Notes: a model not told the origin generated them from the letters alone. A DNA stretch of 64,000 nt from Ignavibacteria bacterium (GCA_016720835.1 JADKJW010000001.1:310001-374000), one strand, 5' to 3'. Shown: positions 1 through 10,035, counted from the stretch's first letter. Translations and numbers: made by a program.

Positions 1-699
1 CGGCCCTGCGACCCCTGCAAACAGGCCCGCTCCGCCTCCGGTCAGGACCACGCGCACCGGCTGTCCGGCGCGCCGCTCGGCCTCTTCCGCCATGCCGCGC
101 ACGGCGTGCCACGCGCTCCAGAACACGCCGCCCGCGATGGACTCCTCCGTCCCGCGCGCCAACAAGGGCGGAAGCCGATGCGGATCCGGCACCTTCACGA
201 GCGGCAATCGCGCCGTCGCGGCATGCAGCGAGGCCAGCGCGGTCGCGATTCCCGGCGCAATGTTTCCTCCCGCGAAATTTCCCTCGGCGTCAATCATGTT
301 GAAGGTGGTCGCCGTCCCGAAATCCACCGCGACCGCGGGACCGCCATACTGCTCGCGCAATCCCAGCACGCAACAGACACGATCCGCTCCGATCGCCGCC
401 CGCGGCGCGTAGTCCATCCGCATCCAGTCGATTTTCTCCGCGTCAACAGGCAGCGCGGGCTCCGCCTTCAACAGCCGCAGGGCGTCGTCAGCCATCGCCG
501 AAACCCGCGGCACGACGGAACACAGCACGGCTCGTGCAGCCGGCAACACGCCGAAACTCCCAAGGACCTCCCGCAACGCCTCCGCCGTCACGCGCGCCGT
601 CTCCAGCACGACCGGAAAACGCTCCATCGCCCCTCCGCGCATGACCGCGACCTTCGTGCGCGAATTTCCCGCGGCGATGACGACGACGGGATCATCCAT
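1..699 (-). CDS. coaX: Type III pantothenate kinase (CoaX), 3' end outside window
   Basis: This is an open frame with no stop before the window edge, so 233 N-terminal residues are visible. The family phosphorylates pantothenate, the first step of coenzyme A synthesis, in the cytoplasm. Family motifs are present: GADR near residue 108, VDFGTATTF near residue 129 and a GGG-rich segment near the visible end. The ATG at 699 overlaps the end of rnr by 8 nt (TGA at 694-692), so the two are probably co-transcribed. One oddity is that the first family motif, normally D-x-G-N-(T/S), reads A-A-G-N-S, so the N-terminal Asp that helps bind Mg-ATP in characterised enzymes is Ala here. The family call is secure; full activity is less certain. 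Confidence 0.88.
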   Translation of the reverse strand, partial: MDDPVVVIAAGNSRTKVAVMRGGAMERFPVVLETARVTAEALREVLGSFGVLPAARAVLCSVVPRVSAMADDALRLLKAEPALPVDAEKIDWMRMDYAPRAAIGADRVCCVLGLREQYGGPAVAVDFGTATTFNMIDAEGNFAGGNIAPGIATALASLHAATARLPLVKVPDPHRLPPLLARGTEESIAGGVFWSAWHAVRGMAEEAERRAGQPVRVVLTGGGAGLFAGVAGP

Positions 700-2815
700 G
701 ACCGGCCACGATCACAAAGTCGATCTGCTTCTCGACGTTATCCACACGCGAGACCTGCACGCGAACCGTGCTTCCGAGCCGGTACATGCGACGTGTCCGC
801 TTCCCGACGAGCGCCTTGCGCCGCGCGTCGAAGTCGTAGTAATCGTCGTCCATGGTCCGCACATGCACCAATCCCTCGACGAGGATGGGAACAAGCTCGA
901 CGTACAATCCGTACGAGGTCACTCCGCTGATCACGGCGTCGAATTCATCGCCCAGATGGCGCTGCATGTATTCCACTTCCTTGATCTTTCTGGAAGCCCG
1001 CTCCGCCTCCACGGCGAGGCGCTCGCGCTCCGACGAATGCTTGGCGATATCCACGATGCGCTTGCCGTAGGTTCGCAGCACCGCGTCCGTATGCCCCTCC
1101 TGGTACTCGTGCAGCATCCTGTGCACGATGAGGTCGGGATAGCGGCGTATCGGCGACGTGAAATGCGTGTAGAGCGCGAACCCCAGTCCAAAATGCCCGA
1201 TGTTCTTCTCGCTGTACACGGCCTTCGCCATGGAGCGGATCGTCACCCCCTGCACGACCGCCGATTCGGGTTTGTCGCGCAAGGCCTCGATCATCCGCTG
1301 AAAGGATTGCGATGACGCGGCGTCGAGGCGAATATCCAGGCCGAGGTGACGCACGAACTCCACCAGCTCGCGCACCTTCTCGGGATCGGGCAGATCATGC
1401 ACACGGTACAGGAACGGCAGCTCCACATCACGCACCCGCATCGCCCGCACGGCCGCGGCAACGGTCTTGTTGGCCAGCAGCATGAATTCCTCGATGAGGC
1501 GCATGCTGTGCAGTCGCTCCTTCGCGATGATTTCCGTCGGGAACCCGGCGGCGTTCAGCACGAACTTCACCTCCGGCACCGAGAAATCGATGGACCCTTC
1601 CCGGAAACGCTTTTTCATCAGCACCGTCGCGAGCTTGCTCATCATCAGGAGCTGTTCGACGCAGTCACCCCGCCCGTCGTGAATGACCTGCTGCGCTTCG
1701 TCATACGTGAAACGGCGCCGGGAACGGATCACGGTCTTCCGGAACGCAAAGTCCTTCACCGCGCCCCTGGGCGAGACGGTCATGATGGCGGAATAGGTCA
1801 GCCGGTCCTGCCCCTCGCGCAGACTGCACAGATGATTCGACAGCCGCTCGGGCAGCATCGGGATGACGCCATCCACCAGATAGACGCTTGTGCCCCGCGT
1901 GTAGGCTTCGCGATCCAGCTCGGAGTCTTTCACCACGTAATGGCTGACATCGGCGATATGCACCCCCAGCAGAAAATTGCCTTCACCGTCGACTTCGATC
2001 GACACCGCGTCGTCGAAATCCTTCGCGTCGTCGGGATCGATCGTGAAACAGACGTGATCGCGCAAATCCAGCCGCTTCGCGATTTCCGCTTCCGGAATCG
2101 CCGAGGGAATGGCAAGCGCCTCGGCGTCGACTTCCCTCGGAAATTCGAGCGACAAGCCGTATCGCCGCGCGATCGCGGCGAGTTCGACGCGCGGATTGCC
2201 GACGCGGCCGAGCACCTCTGACACGGTCCCGGACGCCATGTCGGACCGCTCTCCCTGCCCGCGCACCTCGACGACCACCTTGTCGCCTTCGCGCGCGCCG
2301 GCGAGATCGCGCGCATGCACGGCCACGTCGCGCTGGGCGCCCTTTCCGTCGACCTCCACGTAGGCCTTCCCGCGCACGGTCTTGACCGTTCCGACCACGG
2401 TGCGGGGCGCCTCGCCGAGGAACTCGACGATGTCGCCCTCGTCATGCTCTCCGGCCTTGTGCGCGAGCACACGGACGCGCACGCGGTCGCCGTCCTGCGC
2501 GTCGTAGAGCCGCCGCTTCGGGATGAAGATCTCGCGCTCCGGATTGCCGGGAACGCTGCACATGCCTCCACCCTGTTTCAGGATGCGCATGATTCCTTCG
2601 AGCAGTTCCGTCCTTCTCATGACGCGCCATTTCTGGCCCTCCGCGCGCTCGATTTTTTCCTGCTCCTGCAGCAGATGCAAGGCCTGTTTGAGGGCCTGGT
2701 ACTCGTCGCCCTGCTTCGGGAGGTGCAGTGCGCGGGCGAGTTCCTTGGTCTTGAATGCGCGGGAGGGATTGTGCTCCAGATATTCGAGAACGGCGCGGCG
2801 AAGATCGTTTTTCAT
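692..2815 (-). CDS. rnr: Ribonuclease R (RNase II/R family 3'-5' exoribonuclease)
   Basis: The protein has 707 residues, in the usual range for bacterial RNase R. It degrades structured RNA processively from the 3' end and takes part in mRNA and rRNA turnover. The N-terminus is a winged-helix-like segment (about 1-65), followed by cold-shock/OB domains. The RNB catalytic domain carries TIDPDDAKDFDDAV near residues 258-271, with the metal-binding Asp cluster intact. A C-terminal S1 domain starts near residue 630 (VISGVTSYGLYVEL). The lysine-rich tail seen in E. coli RNase R is absent and the protein stops soon after S1. It lies 79 nt downstream of tamB and overlaps coaX. Confidence 0.96.
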   Translation of the reverse strand: MKNDLRRAVLEYLEHNPSRAFKTKELARALHLPKQGDEYQALKQALHLLQEQEKIERAEGQKWRVMRRTELLEGIMRILKQGGGMCSVPGNPEREIFIPKRRLYDAQDGDRVRVRVLAHKAGEHDEGDIVEFLGEAPRTVVGTVKTVRGKAYVEVDGKGAQRDVAVHARDLAGAREGDKVVVEVRGQGERSDMASGTVSEVLGRVGNPRVELAAIARRYGLSLEFPREVDAEALAIPSAIPEAEIAKRLDLRDHVCFTIDPDDAKDFDDAVSIEVDGEGNFLLGVHIADVSHYVVKDSELDREAYTRGTSVYLVDGVIPMLPERLSNHLCSLREGQDRLTYSAIMTVSPRGAVKDFAFRKTVIRSRRRFTYDEAQQVIHDGRGDCVEQLLMMSKLATVLMKKRFREGSIDFSVPEVKFVLNAAGFPTEIIAKERLHSMRLIEEFMLLANKTVAAAVRAMRVRDVELPFLYRVHDLPDPEKVRELVEFVRHLGLDIRLDAASSQSFQRMIEALRDKPESAVVQGVTIRSMAKAVYSEKNIGHFGLGFALYTHFTSPIRRYPDLIVHRMLHEYQEGHTDAVLRTYGKRIVDIAKHSSERERLAVEAERASRKIKEVEYMQRHLGDEFDAVISGVTSYGLYVELVPILVEGLVHVRTMDDDYYDFDARRKALVGKRTRRMYRLGSTVRVQVSRVDNVEKQIDFVIVAGHG

Positions 2816-2894
2816 GGATGAGGGTCCTTGTGCCCGTGGGAGGGCTGCGTTGGGTGTGCGCGCGTTTCGCGCTTCCGGGAGGAGCGCCGCGGCG

Positions 2895-5800
2895 TCAGAA
2901 CGAGAAACGATACAGGAGTTTGAGCTCCAATATTGACGATTCCTGCGTGGTCGCTCCGGTTTCCAGCGTGCTGTTCGAGGTTCGTCTCGAGGCCTGAATG
3001 ACCATGTTTCCGAATCCGATGTTCGGGAAAAACATGCTTAACGGAATTTCGAAAGAAATATCCGAACTCGAGAGGTTGTTGATTTTTCCGTCGTAGGTGA
3101 AGAGGAAGAGTCCGAGCTCGCTGGTGACCTTGACCCGGGCATCCTGCGTGCCGAGGCCGCCGAATTCGACGCGGCGGAGAATGGATTGCATGCCGGCCTT
3201 GGCGATGAATTCCGTGGCGGCCCCCGAGACGATGGAGGACGCGACAGCCTTCCCGATCGCGTCCGTCTGTCCGATGATGCGTCCGCGATCGGACGAAGAA
3301 AGTTCATCCGTGAACAGCCCGAGGAGGACGAAGGAGAAGGCATTGGATTTCACATCGCCCGAACGCGGTCTCTGCTGCCCCTCCGGTGAATCGTACCGCA
3401 TGTCCCAGCTCAGTTCCGGATGCAGAGGCGTTCCGAGAATGGTGATGATCACGTATACCCGCCGGCGCTCGTTGGTGACCTTGTCGACGTGGTAATCCGA
3501 GTAGACGGCCTTGAGCTTCAGATCGGGATTCTGCGCATCGTGGATGAAGACGAGCGATCCGCTTGCGATGAAGCGTTTGCCGAACGTATCGTAATAGGAT
3601 TCGGGACCGAGCGTCACCACGCCGGAAAAGGTCCCCGAGCCGATGGCGTTCGCGATTTTCAAGTCATCGATATTCAACCGCGCGTTGAGCTCCTCCTGTG
3701 CCAGGGAACTGAAGGGCATCGTGATCCGGAGCGCTCCGTCGGTGGAGACGGAGATCTCATAGCGCAGCGCGTCGAAGATGGAACGCTCCGGCGTCGCGAT
3801 GCTGTCGCGCCCGTCGTCCGCGAGGATGCGATTCCTGAGAGCGCCAATTCTCGAGCGCGTCGCCTTCGAAAGCGACGTCTGGGCGACCTTGAGCGTGTCG
3901 TTGACGTCGAGATACCGGATGTTCGCGTACTCGTTGGGGCCGCGGCCTTGATTCTCGCTGGCATAGGTGAGATTGCCTTCCTCCACCACGATGCTCCCGG
4001 TCAGCCGGCTCCCCTTTTCGTCGGCACGGTATTGCACCGGTTTCGACGTCGTCGCGATGCGAAGGTCGCCGAACAGGGCCTTGACCGCGTAGCGCGATTC
4101 CGGCCGCAAGACCTTGAGTTTGCCCTCGACATCGAGGATAAACTCCTTGATGCGGAAGCCGTCCATGGTCAGTCCGCCCCGCGCCGTCAACAGTCCCTCG
4201 CGCCAATCCGCCTGGTCGTTCCTGACGGTGAGTTCGCGGATGGCGATCGTATTGGCTTTCGGCTCGACCTTCAGTCCGAGGGTGTAGTACATGTTGTTGA
4301 GAATGAAGCGGCCGCGCGCGTTTTCCACGGTGAGGAAGCCCGCGTAGCGCGGATTGGCGGTGGTGCCCAGCACGGTGATGTCCGCGTCCGCATACCCCGT
4401 GAGCGGCGAGAACACGCGGACGAACTTCTCGAGCAGTCCGATGGGGAAGGCGACCATGCGAAGGCGGAGATTGGCTTCGCCCAGCAGCTGCACGGCGCTG
4501 TCGCCGGCGAGCGCCAGATGCACGGGCACCGATCCGGAGGCGAAGAACACGGTCTTCCGCTTTCCGTCCACCGGAGTCGGGCGCAATTCGGAGTAGACCT
4601 CGAGTTTGTCCGGCTCGTAGCGGGCTTCCACGCGGAACTCCTCGAAGGTCATCTGTCTGTAGCCGAGGTCGCGGATGTACAATTCCGCCGCGGCGCGCGG
4701 CGCCTTGTCCGTGCCGGACACGGTGGCCTCGAGGGCTGCGACACCCGAGAAGCTGTTGTCCTCGAGGGCGAGGTCGTATTCCGAGAGAATCGAATCGATC
4801 TGCGGGAGCGGCAATCCCTCGAGCGCGAGCCGGAAATTGTTCTCCCCGGCGAAGGAGCGCGTGCCGGCAAGCGACAACGTCGTGCCGTTCCTCGCGAGCG
4901 TCAGGTCGGCAATGGTCGCGGCGTTCTCGTCCACGCGCAGGCGAACCGTGTCGCGGTTCTCCCAGAGTTTGCCGAGATGTTCGATGTGGAAGACGGGAAA
5001 CGCGATGGAGTAGGAGTCTTCCTCCTTCCGCGCGAATCCGTCGATGACGATCGAGAGCAAGGAATCGACCGAGCCCTGCAGACGCATGCGCGGCACACCG
5101 TCCGCGTATGACACGCGCAGTCCGAGATTGCCGGCATGCAAACCGCCGACTTCGAACTCCTGGGCGGCGAAACGCAGATCCAGCGCCAGATCGCGGAACG
5201 GATCGGTCGGACGCAACCGGAGCGCGGAATAATCGAACCGCACGCCCGCCGCGATGACGGCGCGGGACGAGTCGACGTAGTAGACGTCGGTCAGCCGGAG
5301 ATTCCCGGCGATATCCATGCCGTTCCTTCCGCCGCGCACGGTGCCGTTGAGCGAACCGAGCACGAGCAGTATCCGCAAACCGAGGTAACGCGCGAGCGAT
5401 TCGGTCTGCTTGATCTGCACGGCGTACGTCGCGTTCATGTACGAGGCGGTGTCGGCCGCCGCCGCTGCGCGAGAGGCGCCGCGGCCCGTGCGCGAGACGG
5501 CAGTCCGCGCCGCGACGCGGGAGCGCGGTTGCGGCCCCCCCGCGGATGCCCCGGTATTCATCCCGACCTTGAACCTGCGGACGCCGCTGGCCAGGGAATC
5601 GACCTGCACGGAGACGTCCCGCAGAAAGCGCGGGATGTCGAACTCTCCGCGAACGCGCGCGTCGGCGTACTGCGACGAAACGGACAATTCCCTCTTCTTT
5701 CTGTCGCGCTGGTCGAGCGCGATGCCCACCGTGTCGGCGTCGAAGCTGTATCCGCCGAAACGGGACGGTGCGAAGACGATCCGCGCGTCGGCGGACGCAT

Positions 5801-7508
5801 CGGAGAGCGAGAAGCCGGTCCCCGACGCGGTGAGGCTGAAGGTCAAGTCGCTCGCGAGATCGTCGCGACCGAGCGCCTTGGAGAGATCGAGGCCGCGCGC
5901 GGCCGCCTCGAGCGTGAACCCGGTGACGCTGTCCGCGCGGAAACTCATGCCGCCTTCGGCCGAAAGGCGGCTGTTCCCGAGCGCCGCGCGCATGTCGATA
6001 CGCAGGCTGTCCGGAACAATCGAAAAGGTCGCCTTCAGCGAATCCGCCTCGTACCGCTGGAAGCGCGAGGAATCGATCGTCACCGTGCCCTCCGCGACGG
6101 CGGTGCCGAGGCTGAAGTTTTTTCCGCGCAGCGCGAGCCGCATATTCAACGACGAATGCAGCATCGGCTGGTTGAGAACCTTCGCGAGATTCAGGCCGAT
6201 GGACGACAGGTTGTACTCGTACACGATGTCACGGCCGGTCATGTCCATCGTCGCGATACCCTTCACCGATCCGGCGTCCGACTCCATGTCGATTTCGGAG
6301 ACGAAGTCGAGCGGGGTCCCGCGATAGCGCAGCAGCGTGAACCGCGCGGTGCCGATTGCCGCGTAGTCGGGCAGTTCGAGGCCGGGAACAATCTTCGGGA
6401 TATCGCCGCCGACGATGACGGTGTTCTCGGAGACAACATCGATGAACATGTCCGCGCCCTTGTCGATATCGCGGAGCGCGCCGCGGAAGGTGATCTCGCT
6501 GCCCTCCACCTGCAGGCCGAGACTTCCGATCTCGAGCTCCCGCATGGTGCCCGAGACGCGGAGACTGAAGGACGGCTCCCCGCCGAGGAATGCCAGGGAC
6601 GGGAGGAAGTACTGCAGCTCCCGCGTGTCCACGGCGAGCGCGGTCACCTCCGTGGTGAAATGGCGCGACGCAAGATTGGCAAAAGCCGTGTCGGAGAGCG
6701 CGTCCGCGCCATCGACGGAGGCGGAGAGCAGGATGCCGGAATTCTGCGTCCGCACGGAGAGCAATTCGATGGCCGTGCGCTGCCGCGTCGAGGTCAGGTC
6801 CGCGGAAAGCGACCGGAGAGAGACGGGGCCGGCATTGTTCCGGAACCGGAAATCGTTGATGGCGATATGGCGCTCGCCGGGCCGGATGTCCGCGCTCATT
6901 GCGAGCAGCATGTTGTCGAGATCCAGGTGCCGCGTGTCGAAGTGATCGCGCGTCGCGGTGCTCTGCGTCGTGGAATCCCACACGACAATGCGCGCATCCA
7001 CGAGACGCACGTTCCGCAGGATGATGCGCCAGTCGAACTCCGGACCGCCTTTCGGACTGGAGGTGGTGTCGCGAACGAGGTTGTCGATGTTCCAGGCGCC
7101 CGATGTGCCGCGAGTGACGGTGATCCTCGCGTCATTGATCGTCAGTTCATCAATCTCGATGCGTTTCCAGGGGAGAGACCAGAGCTTGTAGCGCAGCACC
7201 ACGCTGCGGAATCGCGCGATCGGACCGGCGTCAGCAACGAGAGCGATATCGCGGAATTCCCAGCCCGAAAAGATGTTCCCCTCGATGCTGCCGATGGTCA
7301 GGCGGGCCGTGAGGCTGGAATCCGCGGCCGAGATGATCTGGTCCCGCGCCCAGGAACGGAACATTCCGGTCTCGGTGAAGAGCACAAGCGTGATCGCCAG
7401 CAGCACGAAGACCAGACCGCTCAGCGCAAGGACACGGACGATGCGTCGAGGAACGGAACGCGTGCGCGCTCCGGCCGGTGGTGTGGCCCTATGGACAGAA
7501 TCGGTCAA
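2895..7508 (-). CDS. tamB: TamB/DUF490 family outer-membrane biogenesis protein
   Basis: This is a 1537-residue AsmA/TamB-type protein. It has one N-terminal membrane anchor (about residues 25-47, rich in L, V, F and A) and then a very long beta-rich periplasmic region typical of the lipid-transport groove of TamB and related bridge proteins. The conserved TamB domain is at the C-terminus, where the LLGLFTDELSS segment and the final aromatic LLYRFSF are visible. In other bacteria such proteins help insert outer-membrane proteins or move phospholipid to the outer membrane. No tamA homologue lies nearby. The start overlaps the end of rfaE2 by 20 nt, which links it to the LPS-heptose genes. There is an Ala/Arg-rich low-complexity segment around residues 660-690. 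Confidence 0.93.
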   Translation of the reverse strand: MTDSVHRATPPAGARTRSVPRRIVRVLALSGLVFVLLAITLVLFTETGMFRSWARDQIISAADSSLTARLTIGSIEGNIFSGWEFRDIALVADAGPIARFRSVVLRYKLWSLPWKRIEIDELTINDARITVTRGTSGAWNIDNLVRDTTSSPKGGPEFDWRIILRNVRLVDARIVVWDSTTQSTATRDHFDTRHLDLDNMLLAMSADIRPGERHIAINDFRFRNNAGPVSLRSLSADLTSTRQRTAIELLSVRTQNSGILLSASVDGADALSDTAFANLASRHFTTEVTALAVDTRELQYFLPSLAFLGGEPSFSLRVSGTMRELEIGSLGLQVEGSEITFRGALRDIDKGADMFIDVVSENTVIVGGDIPKIVPGLELPDYAAIGTARFTLLRYRGTPLDFVSEIDMESDAGSVKGIATMDMTGRDIVYEYNLSSIGLNLAKVLNQPMLHSSLNMRLALRGKNFSLGTAVAEGTVTIDSSRFQRYEADSLKATFSIVPDSLRIDMRAALGNSRLSAEGGMSFRADSVTGFTLEAAARGLDLSKALGRDDLASDLTFSLTASGTGFSLSDASADARIVFAPSRFGGYSFDADTVGIALDQRDRKKRELSVSSQYADARVRGEFDIPRFLRDVSVQVDSLASGVRRFKVGMNTGASAGGPQPRSRVAARTAVSRTGRGASRAAAAADTASYMNATYAVQIKQTESLARYLGLRILLVLGSLNGTVRGGRNGMDIAGNLRLTDVYYVDSSRAVIAAGVRFDYSALRLRPTDPFRDLALDLRFAAQEFEVGGLHAGNLGLRVSYADGVPRMRLQGSVDSLLSIVIDGFARKEEDSYSIAFPVFHIEHLGKLWENRDTVRLRVDENAATIADLTLARNGTTLSLAGTRSFAGENNFRLALEGLPLPQIDSILSEYDLALEDNSFSGVAALEATVSGTDKAPRAAAELYIRDLGYRQMTFEEFRVEARYEPDKLEVYSELRPTPVDGKRKTVFFASGSVPVHLALAGDSAVQLLGEANLRLRMVAFPIGLLEKFVRVFSPLTGYADADITVLGTTANPRYAGFLTVENARGRFILNNMYYTLGLKVEPKANTIAIRELTVRNDQADWREGLLTARGGLTMDGFRIKEFILDVEGKLKVLRPESRYAVKALFGDLRIATTSKPVQYRADEKGSRLTGSIVVEEGNLTYASENQGRGPNEYANIRYLDVNDTLKVAQTSLSKATRSRIGALRNRILADDGRDSIATPERSIFDALRYEISVSTDGALRITMPFSSLAQEELNARLNIDDLKIANAIGSGTFSGVVTLGPESYYDTFGKRFIASGSLVFIHDAQNPDLKLKAVYSDYHVDKVTNERRRVYVIITILGTPLHPELSWDMRYDSPEGQQRPRSGDVKSNAFSFVLLGLFTDELSSSDRGRIIGQTDAIGKAVASSIVSGAATEFIAKAGMQSILRRVEFGGLGTQDARVKVTSELGLFLFTYDGKINNLSSSDISFEIPLSMFFPNIGFGNMVIQASRRTSNSTLETGATTQESSILELKLLYRFSF

Positions 7509-7968
7509 CGATCGTCTGCAGGATATTGGTCGATGAGCGTTCGGGCGTCAACGGAATGGTGAGCACGCGTCCGCCCGCGGCCTCCACTTCCTCGCGGCCG
7601 ACGATCGTCTCCAGCGTGTAATCGCCCCCCTTGACGAGCACATCCGGTAGCAACGCGGCGATGAGACGCTGCGGCGTGTCCTCATCGAACAGGCACACGG
7701 CATCCACGCAGGCGAGCTGGGAAAGGACGAAGGCGCGGTCGCCTTCCGGCACGATGGGTTTCTTCTCCCCCTTGAGCCGGCGCACGGAGGCGTCGGTATT
7801 CATGCCGACGACGAGGGTGCCGCCGAGCGCGCGGGCCGCGGCGAGATATTCGCAGTGCCCCCTGTGCAGGATGTCGAACACGCCATTGGTGAACACGAGC
7901 GCCCTCCCCGCCTCGCGAACTTCCCGGCGCAGCGCGAGAAGGGAATCCAGCGTCAACACGCGTCCCAT
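7489..7968 (-). CDS. rfaE2: D-glycero-beta-D-manno-heptose 1-phosphate adenylyltransferase
   Basis: This 159-residue nucleotidyltransferase corresponds to the C-terminal half of E. coli HldE. It transfers AMP from ATP to heptose 1-phosphate to form ADP-heptose for the LPS inner core. The cytidylyltransferase-type signature is clear: TNGVFDILHRGHCEYL near residues 27-42, with the HxGH-like ATP site. Later family motifs VVGMNTDASVRRLKG and ERSSTNIL are also present. The start codon shares one base with the rfaE1 stop (TGATG), so the two are translationally coupled. The separate kinase and adenylyltransferase genes replace the fused HldE of enterobacteria. Confidence 0.95.
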   Translation of the reverse strand: MGRVLTLDSLLALRREVREAGRALVFTNGVFDILHRGHCEYLAAARALGGTLVVGMNTDASVRRLKGEKKPIVPEGDRAFVLSQLACVDAVCLFDEDTPQRLIAALLPDVLVKGGDYTLETIVGREEVEAAGGRVLTIPLTPERSSTNILQTIVDRFCP

Positions 7969-8972
7969 CAGTCAAGCACTCCGAGTCGTCCGAGGCCGGC
8001 GTCGACCAGGGCGTCGCGATTGACGGGAACGATTCCCACCGATTCGCACACGAGTCCGCCCGCGAGATTCGCGAGATGGGCGGCTTCGATCACCGTCGCT
8101 CCGCACGACATCGTCGCGGCGAGTGTCGCGATGACGGTGTCGCCCGCGCCCGAGACGTCGGCCACCTTGCGCGCCCGTGTCGGAACCCGGGTGATGCCTC
8201 CCTCTTTTTCGAGGAGCAGCATCCCGAGTTCGCCGAGTGTCAGGAGCACATGGTCGCATCCCAACCTGTCGCGCAGTGTTCGCGCCGCGTCGGAAAAAGA
8301 ATCGTCGCCGTCGAGTTTGAGGCCGAGCGCGTCCTCGGTCTCCTTCCTGTTGGGCTTGAAGACCGTCACGCCCTGGTAGGAGAAAAAGTTGTGGTACTTC
8401 GGGTCCACGAACACGGGAAGGCCGCGCGCGCCGGCACACGCCACGATCTCGCGAATCAAGCTGTCGCCGATCACCCCCTTGTTGTAATCCTGGAGAATCA
8501 CCGCCGAGAGGGTGCCGATGTGCTCCTCGAACGTGTCGACCATGCGCCGCATGGTGACGTCGGACACCGGGGCGCGGTTCTCCCTGTCGATGCGGACGAT
8601 GTGCTGACTGCCCGCAATGACCCGGGTTTTCACGGTCGTGGGGCGCGCGCGGTCGACGGCGAGGAAGTCCGTGCTGATCCGCTCCTGCCGGAGAATGCGC
8701 ACGAGCTCGTGCCCGTCGGCGTCATCGCCCATCGCGCCGATGAGCACGGGGACCGCGCCAAGACTGGCGATGTTCTGCGCGACGTTGGCCGCGCCGCCGA
8801 GGTGGCTGTCTTCGCTCCGGACATCGACGACGGGGACCGGGGCCTCCGGCGAGATGCGCGACACGTGGCCCCAGACGTAACGATCAAGCATCACGTCGCC
8901 GACGACAGCGACCACGGTGTGGCGCATCGGCGCGAGAATCTGCTGCAAACGGTCTTCGGTGAATTTCATCAA
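7968..8972 (-). CDS. rfaE1: D-glycero-beta-D-manno-heptose-7-phosphate kinase
   Basis: This is a PfkB/ribokinase-family kinase of 334 residues, equivalent to the N-terminal half of HldE, which makes heptose 1,7-bisphosphate on the way to ADP-heptose. Visible signatures are VGDVMLDRYVWG near residue 23, the substrate-binding GGAANVAQN near residue 59 and the C-terminal PfkB motif DVSGAGDTVIAT near residue 267, with catalytic Asp in GAGD. A few residues precede the conserved core; ATG-ATG at the start leaves a one-codon ambiguity. It appears to be the first gene of the rfaE1-rfaE2-tamB-rnr-coaX string. Confidence 0.95.
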   Translation of the reverse strand: MMKFTEDRLQQILAPMRHTVVAVVGDVMLDRYVWGHVSRISPEAPVPVVDVRSEDSHLGGAANVAQNIASLGAVPVLIGAMGDDADGHELVRILRQERISTDFLAVDRARPTTVKTRVIAGSQHIVRIDRENRAPVSDVTMRRMVDTFEEHIGTLSAVILQDYNKGVIGDSLIREIVACAGARGLPVFVDPKYHNFFSYQGVTVFKPNRKETEDALGLKLDGDDSFSDAARTLRDRLGCDHVLLTLGELGMLLLEKEGGITRVPTRARKVADVSGAGDTVIATLAATMSCGATVIEAAHLANLAGGLVCESVGIVPVNRDALVDAGLGRLGVLD

Positions 8973-9066
8973 TGATGCGTTTCAGGGCCGGCGACTGGCG
9001 CGCGGAACGCGCCGCCGAGGCGGAATGGAAGAGGGAAGGCGCCCGCGCGGCGGGATCGTGCCGTGA

Positions 9067-9882
9067 TCACAGGGTCCCGCGCAGAAACTGGATGGCATCG
9101 ATCCAGGCGGTGTTCATGCTCTCCTTCCGGTAGCTCGCGTGCTTCTGGTTGAAGAAAAACGGTCCGGAATCCTTGATCACCCGCACCCTGATTTTATTCT
9201 TCCGCTCCGGCGCGAGTTCCTTCAGATCCGTGACAGCCTCGAGAAGTTCGGACGATGCGCCATCGCCGACGGTCACCGTCAGCGGAACCGCAATGAACGG
9301 GAGGACGTCGGTGAGGATATCGGGATCGGACGGGTAGAACAGCACGCAGGAGGTGAACAGGGGCATGCGGCGCGCTGCGATCGCGCCGACCACGGCACCC
9401 GCATCGAACGCGACCAGGCCCGCCTTGCCGTTGCAGCCGGGGGCGTTGCGGATTTCGACAGTGATCTGCGCGACGCGGTCCACGTCGCTGCTGTCGATGC
9501 GTGTGCCGGGATGGCCGGCGACGTCCTGTTTCGGGGCGGAGCGCAGCGGAATCGCATACGCGCGAAATCCCTGCATGGCAAACACCGCGACGATATTGGA
9601 CACCGGGGGCTGCAGGCCGAAACGGTCCGGGAGCACGATGACGGCGGGCCGGGCTTCGGCGGTCTCCGGAAGCGCGTATTCCACCAGGACCGAGTCACCG
9701 CGGATGTGGTACCATCGCTGCTGGACGGCCGGCAGTTTCTGCGCGTGCACGGGAGCTCCGCCGAGCGCGAGTCCGATTGCCCATGCCGCGAGGGCGCAGG
9801 CGAACGGAATGCGCGACATTCCGCGGGACCACGCAGGACGGTGTACGACGCAATGCGTGCGGATGTCGAAAACCCTGTTCAT
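9067..9882 (-). CDS. Secreted dienelactone hydrolase-like alpha/beta protein, probable loss of nucleophile
   Basis: This is a protein of 271 residues, or 250 if translation begins at the internal Met at 9819. The internal start gives a clean signal peptide ending near APVHAQ. The core resembles dienelactone hydrolases: an ALPE-PAVIVLPD strand, an elbow-like segment GLVAFDAGAVVG, and a C-terminal FFNQKHASYRKE...AW segment that matches the His-containing end of the family. In the elbow the position normally held by the catalytic Cys or Ser is Asp, so ordinary hydrolase chemistry is doubtful. It stands alone between rfaE1 and an aminotransferase. The family link is inferred from pattern only. 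Confidence 0.6.
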   Translation of the reverse strand: MNRVFDIRTHCVVHRPAWSRGMSRIPFACALAAWAIGLALGGAPVHAQKLPAVQQRWYHIRGDSVLVEYALPETAEARPAVIVLPDRFGLQPPVSNIVAVFAMQGFRAYAIPLRSAPKQDVAGHPGTRIDSSDVDRVAQITVEIRNAPGCNGKAGLVAFDAGAVVGAIAARRMPLFTSCVLFYPSDPDILTDVLPFIAVPLTVTVGDGASSELLEAVTDLKELAPERKNKIRVRVIKDSGPFFFNQKHASYRKESMNTAWIDAIQFLRGTL

Positions 9883-10035
9883 GCGGATAAATTAACGAAT
9901 TTTCCGCAAGTATTTCCAGCGTTGTGGGGCGCGGACTCCGAAATCCACATCTCGCTGAAGTGACGGCCCGCGCGCCGGAACACCGCCGCAACCGGACGGC
10001 TGCTCCAAGGCACGCCGTCCACTCAGCGCGGGCGA

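Noticed and set aside
8973..9066. Terminator formed by GC-rich repeats after the hydrolase-like gene
   Set aside because: Short GGCGCG/CGCGCC pairing is expected by chance at this GC content and no T-run follows.
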